From Coriobacteriia bacterium (GTDB lineage: Bacteria > Actinomycetota > Coriobacteriia > Anaerosomatales > Anaerosomataceae), in assembly GCA_016938395.1 (NCBI GenBank), contig JAFGUS010000048.1, positions 1-43,371 of the forward strand: 43,371 bases of DNA, in the 5' to 3' direction. The notes beneath the pieces are model-generated. The model was not told the origin of the DNA. It was given only the letters and a program-made list of their open reading frames with translations, and made no database searches. Made by a program: the position numbers and the translations under genes. This document shows positions 40,814 to 43,371 of the stretch, one piece after another (position 1 is the first letter of the stretch; the number at the start of each line of letters is the position of its first letter).

Positions 40814-41242
40814 CTACTCGCTCACGATCTGCACGAGCTCCAGGTCGAAGGTGAGGTCCTCGCCCGCCAGCGGGTGGTTGAAGTCCAGCGTCACGAACTC
40901 GTCGTCGATATTCGCGACCATGGCGTTGACCAGCTGACCATCGGGGCCCTGGAGCTCGACGCCCCAGCCCACCTGGGGCAGGCTCTCGCCGAAGGCGTCC
41001 AGCGGCACCTGCTGCCGGGCCTCTTCGATCCGCTCCCCGTACGCCTGCGCGGCAGGTATGGTGACGGTCGTGGTCTCGCCGACCTCGAGTTCGGTCACCG
41101 CTGATTCGAAGCCCGGGATCACGGAGCCTTCACCGAGGGTGAAGCTCAGTGGATCGCGGCCGCGGCTGGTGTCGAACTCTGAGCCATCGGCGAGTGTACC
41201 GGTGTAGTGCACGCGCACGGTATCGCCGTTCTGTGGTTTCAC
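40814..41242 (-). CDS. FKBP-type peptidyl-prolyl isomerase (SlyD-like)
   Basis: A 142-residue cis-trans prolyl isomerase. It shows the FKBP strand VRVHYTGTLADGSEFDTS, SFTLGEGSVIPGFESAV and the chaperone-like insert (about 70-125, PLDAFGESLP). The C-terminal FNHPLAGEDLTFDLELVQI is typical of SlyD proteins. It lacks the His-rich metal-binding tail of E. coli SlyD. It assists protein folding in the cytoplasm. I chose GTG at 41242, with GGAG ten bases upstream; a longer frame from 41284 has an N-terminus without family similarity. Confidence 0.92.
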   Translation of the reverse strand: MKPQNGDTVRVHYTGTLADGSEFDTSRGRDPLSFTLGEGSVIPGFESAVTELEVGETTTVTIPAAQAYGERIEEARQQVPLDAFGESLPQVGWGVELQGPDGQLVNAMVANIDDEFVTLDFNHPLAGEDLTFDLELVQIVSE

Positions 41243-41344
41243 GAGGGGTTCTCCTGTCGATCGGAAGCAGCGATTCAGCTTCACACTGTACCGTACCTCA
41301 CGCTGACGTGCTCGGAGGACGCCCGCGACTGACGGTCCGGGCCC

Positions 41345-42664
41345 TCAGCGTGTGCGGCGCGACAGCACGTGCAGTCCCGCTTCGACCGCAGCGCGTATCC
41401 GCGAGACCTCCTCCGAGGTGGGCACGATGATCCGATGGTATGGCGTGCCGGTGGCCCGGCAGAACAGTACGGCGTTGGCGACGAACCCGAGCGAGTAGGT
41501 GGCCGATGATGCGATCGCCGCTCCCACGAAGCCGTAGGCGGGGATGAGCGTCATGTAGAGCGCCACGCCGACCACCGCCATGCCGACCGATACAGCCGAA
41601 GACACTCCCGGTCTGCCGAGCTGTCCCATGTAGTACTGGCTGAGGATCCGTGACGACCCGAACAGGACCACTCCCGGGAGCAGTATGCGAAGCGGGAGGA
41701 CTGCGGGCAGGTAGTCCGACCCGTAGAGCAGCCCGATCAGGAACGGTGCCGCGACCCAGAGCGTCACGGCGAGCACACCCAGGATCAGAACCACCATGCG
41801 ACTCGATGCGGCCACGATCGCCGCGGATGAGTCACGGTCTCGTCCCACCACCTGCGGCATCGTCGCCTGGCTGATCGAGCTGTCCACGAGCCAGAGTTTC
41901 TCGGCGAGCGTGACAGCCATGGAATACTGGCCGACCGCCGCGTTTCCGGCACTCGCGTTGAGGATGAACGAGTCGACGCGCAGGGCGGTGTAGTAGACCA
42001 GCCCTCCCAGGTACGAGCGGACGCTGTAGGAGAGCACCTCCCGAAGGCGCGGACCGGCGACACGTTTCGAGAAACCATGCACGCGCGCACTGTCGGCAGC
42101 CATCAGCAGGGCGGACGCGGTGTACACGACGGCAGTGACCACGACGACCTCGTGGGGGCCGCCGTCCATCGCGAGCAGCACGAACCAGGTGCCGGCGAGT
42201 GCCGCCACCGCCTGGGCGGACTGATAGAGCATCGTTGAGCGGTACCGCCCGTAGACCATCTCGAGCCGGATCCAGAGGTTGACGAAGAGCATGGCGGGCA
42301 GTGCGCAGAGCGCGGCGACGAACGTGGGGAACGGGACGCCGCCGAGGACACCGCCCGACAACCAGGGCCAGGCGAGGAGCGCTGCTCCGAGAACGACCGC
42401 CGCCGGCCCGAGCGTGGCGTAGATGACGTACATCATCGCGCCAGACTCCGGGATACGCTTCTTGCCGCTGAAGAACGTCAGGGCGGAGCCCAGTCCCATG
42501 TCCGCGATCCAGGCGAGCATGACGGTCACCAGCAGCGCTACGGAGAGGAGGCCTCTACCCTCAGGTCCGAGCAGCCGCGCCGTCACGATCGACGTCAGGA
42601 GGCTGGTGACGACCAGAACCGCCTGAGGGACGAATGAAAGCACGCTGTTTCGGGCGATCGACAT
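41345..42664 (-). CDS. Polysaccharide flippase (Wzx/MATE-like)
   Basis: A 439-residue membrane protein with about 12-14 helices, of the oligosaccharide flippase group (Wzx/RfbX, MVF superfamily). The N-terminus (SVLSFVPQAVLVVTSLLTSIVTARLLGPEGRG) is diagnostic. It should move a polyprenyl-linked sugar unit to the outer face of the membrane. It is separate from the polymer genes of 9.6-17.9 kb and lies next to a GT2 gene, so it probably belongs to a second polysaccharide locus that extends past the window. The ATG at 42664 follows AAGGGATC. Confidence 0.88.
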   Translation of the reverse strand: MSIARNSVLSFVPQAVLVVTSLLTSIVTARLLGPEGRGLLSVALLVTVMLAWIADMGLGSALTFFSGKKRIPESGAMMYVIYATLGPAAVVLGAALLAWPWLSGGVLGGVPFPTFVAALCALPAMLFVNLWIRLEMVYGRYRSTMLYQSAQAVAALAGTWFVLLAMDGGPHEVVVVTAVVYTASALLMAADSARVHGFSKRVAGPRLREVLSYSVRSYLGGLVYYTALRVDSFILNASAGNAAVGQYSMAVTLAEKLWLVDSSISQATMPQVVGRDRDSSAAIVAASSRMVVLILGVLAVTLWVAAPFLIGLLYGSDYLPAVLPLRILLPGVVLFGSSRILSQYYMGQLGRPGVSSAVSVGMAVVGVALYMTLIPAYGFVGAAIASSATYSLGFVANAVLFCRATGTPYHRIIVPTSEEVSRIRAAVEAGLHVLSRRTR

Positions 42665-42718
42665 GGGATCCCTTGGATGAAGCGCACGTGCGGTCTACCT
42701 GCGAGCTGATCGAGAGGC

Positions 42719-42724
42719 AGTATA
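42719..42724 (-). promoter_or_regulatory. Candidate -10 box (TATACT) for the flippase gene
   Basis: TATACT on the minus strand lies 54 bases before the ATG at 42664 and just after the stop codon of the GT2 gene. No good -35 box is seen, so the flippase may instead be read through from the GT2 gene. Confidence 0.3.
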
Positions 42725-42726
42725 CT

Positions 42727-43371
42727 TCACAGCGCTTGGTCGGAAGTCCTTTCGTCGACGTCCCGCGTTCCCTCGTAGAGCGCGTCCACCTGCTCGCCTC
42801 GCCGGCGGAACGCGATCTTGAGGTATGTGCCCGGGCTGACGAGCGCGAGAACCCTCGCCACTGCTCGCCGGGTCGGCGTGCCGTACGCTGCCGCGGTCGC
42901 CAGCGCATCTCGCCGCGAGATCCGGAGATCGTTCTCCGCCCTGCGGCGCTCGAGCTCCATGCGGGCGAGAGCGGCGCGGATGCGCATTCTGGCCGCGCGC
43001 TCCTCCGCCGTCGAGAGCGTGCCGGTGTCGATCAGAGACTGGAGTACGAGCGCCACGTGCTGTGCTTCCCGCTGGTAGTGCGAGGAGAGGCTCGTCGGTG
43101 TGCGGTGGTAGAGACCCAGGCACTCGGGGGTGTAGAGATGTCGATGGCCGGCAGCGAGTAGCCGGAGCCACAGGTCGTAGTCCTCACACGCCCTGAGTCG
43201 CGCGTCGAACCCCCCGACTTCACGCATGGCTGTCGCGCGAACAGCGCACTGCACGAAGATCGCATTGTGACGGATGAGCCGTAGCAGCCCGAGCGAGAGG
43301 GGATGTTCGAACTCGGCGGAGTCGAGCCAACGGGTCCGGACCCCACGTTGGTCGACGATGATCGCGTTGCA
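42727..43371 (-). CDS. Family 2 glycosyltransferase, 5' end beyond the window
   Basis: The C-terminal 214 residues of a GT2 enzyme. The frame is open to the window edge, and the first 39 codons there continue in the same frame, so the start lies outside. Features are IFVQCAVRATAMREVGGFD, then LRACEDYDLWLRLLAAGH, where the ED and W are the usual GT2 acceptor-base region, and the YHRTPTSLSS loop. The C-terminal 90 residues are charged and helical. It should add one sugar to a lipid-linked intermediate and is followed by the flippase gene 62 bases on. Confidence 0.88.
   Translation of the reverse strand, partial: CNAIIVDQRGVRTRWLDSAEFEHPLSLGLLRLIRHNAIFVQCAVRATAMREVGGFDARLRACEDYDLWLRLLAAGHRHLYTPECLGLYHRTPTSLSSHYQREAQHVALVLQSLIDTGTLSTAEERAARMRIRAALARMELERRRAENDLRISRRDALATAAAYGTPTRRAVARVLALVSPGTYLKIAFRRRGEQVDALYEGTRDVDERTSDQAL

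Overview
This is a high-GC, gene-dense stretch of a bacterial chromosome that looks like an actinobacterium, most plausibly an anaerobic member of the Coriobacteriia or a neighbouring lineage (inference). Three features support this: a pknB/fhaA/fhaB/pstP/rodA-pbpA cell-wall signalling locus of actinobacterial type, a ferredoxin-dependent 2-oxoacid oxidoreductase operon typical of anaerobes, and a protein made of cell-wall-binding repeat 2 units. Start codons are often GTG, genes are tightly packed with many 4-bp overlaps, and I see no rRNA, CRISPR array, prophage or insertion sequence.

Layout. 1-4.5 kb holds stand-alone genes: a HAD phosphatase, a secreted protein with two EF-hand-like loops, a DUF2177 membrane protein, a zinc-knuckle GNAT and a lipoprotein related to ABC substrate-binding proteins. 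4.5-8.0 kb (minus) is a signalling operon: a soluble PAS-PAS histidine kinase with two receiver domains, followed by three receiver-only proteins. A tRNA-Arg(CCU) and a cell-wall-binding repeat protein follow. 9.6-17.9 kb (plus) is an extracellular polysaccharide cluster with an AlgI-type O-acyltransferase, an AlgX/DHHW partner, a GT2, a GT4, a half-GT4 fused to a flippase-like membrane domain, and a large GT-C-like membrane protein.

17.9-27.7 kb is an organic-acid/CoA locus. Two homologous modules (XRE-cupin regulator plus AMP-forming acyl-CoA synthetase) sit at its two ends in opposite orientation. Between them are a nitroreductase-tetR operon with a FadR-like operator over its promoter, a MinD-like ATPase, and a four-subunit 2-oxoacid:ferredoxin oxidoreductase of VorB type. 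Together they suggest regulated interconversion of 2-oxo acids, acyl-CoAs and free acids, for example from branched-chain amino acids (inference).

27.7-32.0 kb carries a membrane HD-GYP protein with a small membrane partner, a CapA-family protein, an aldo/keto reductase and a phosphoribosyltransferase. 32.0-41.2 kb (minus) is the cell-wall growth/phosphosignalling locus: an FKBP isomerase, a polytopic non-RD kinase, FhaA, FhaB, PstP, a single polypeptide that joins a RodA/FtsW glycan polymerase to a class B penicillin-binding protein, and the PASTA kinase PknB. 41.3-43.4 kb resumes polysaccharide genes (a Wzx-type flippase and a GT2 that runs off the window).

The most notable items are the RodA-PBP fusion, the half-glycosyltransferase/flippase chimera, the mirrored XRE-cupin/CoA-synthetase modules around the oxidoreductase, and the FadR-like operator. 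All calls come from reading the sequence; no database search was possible.
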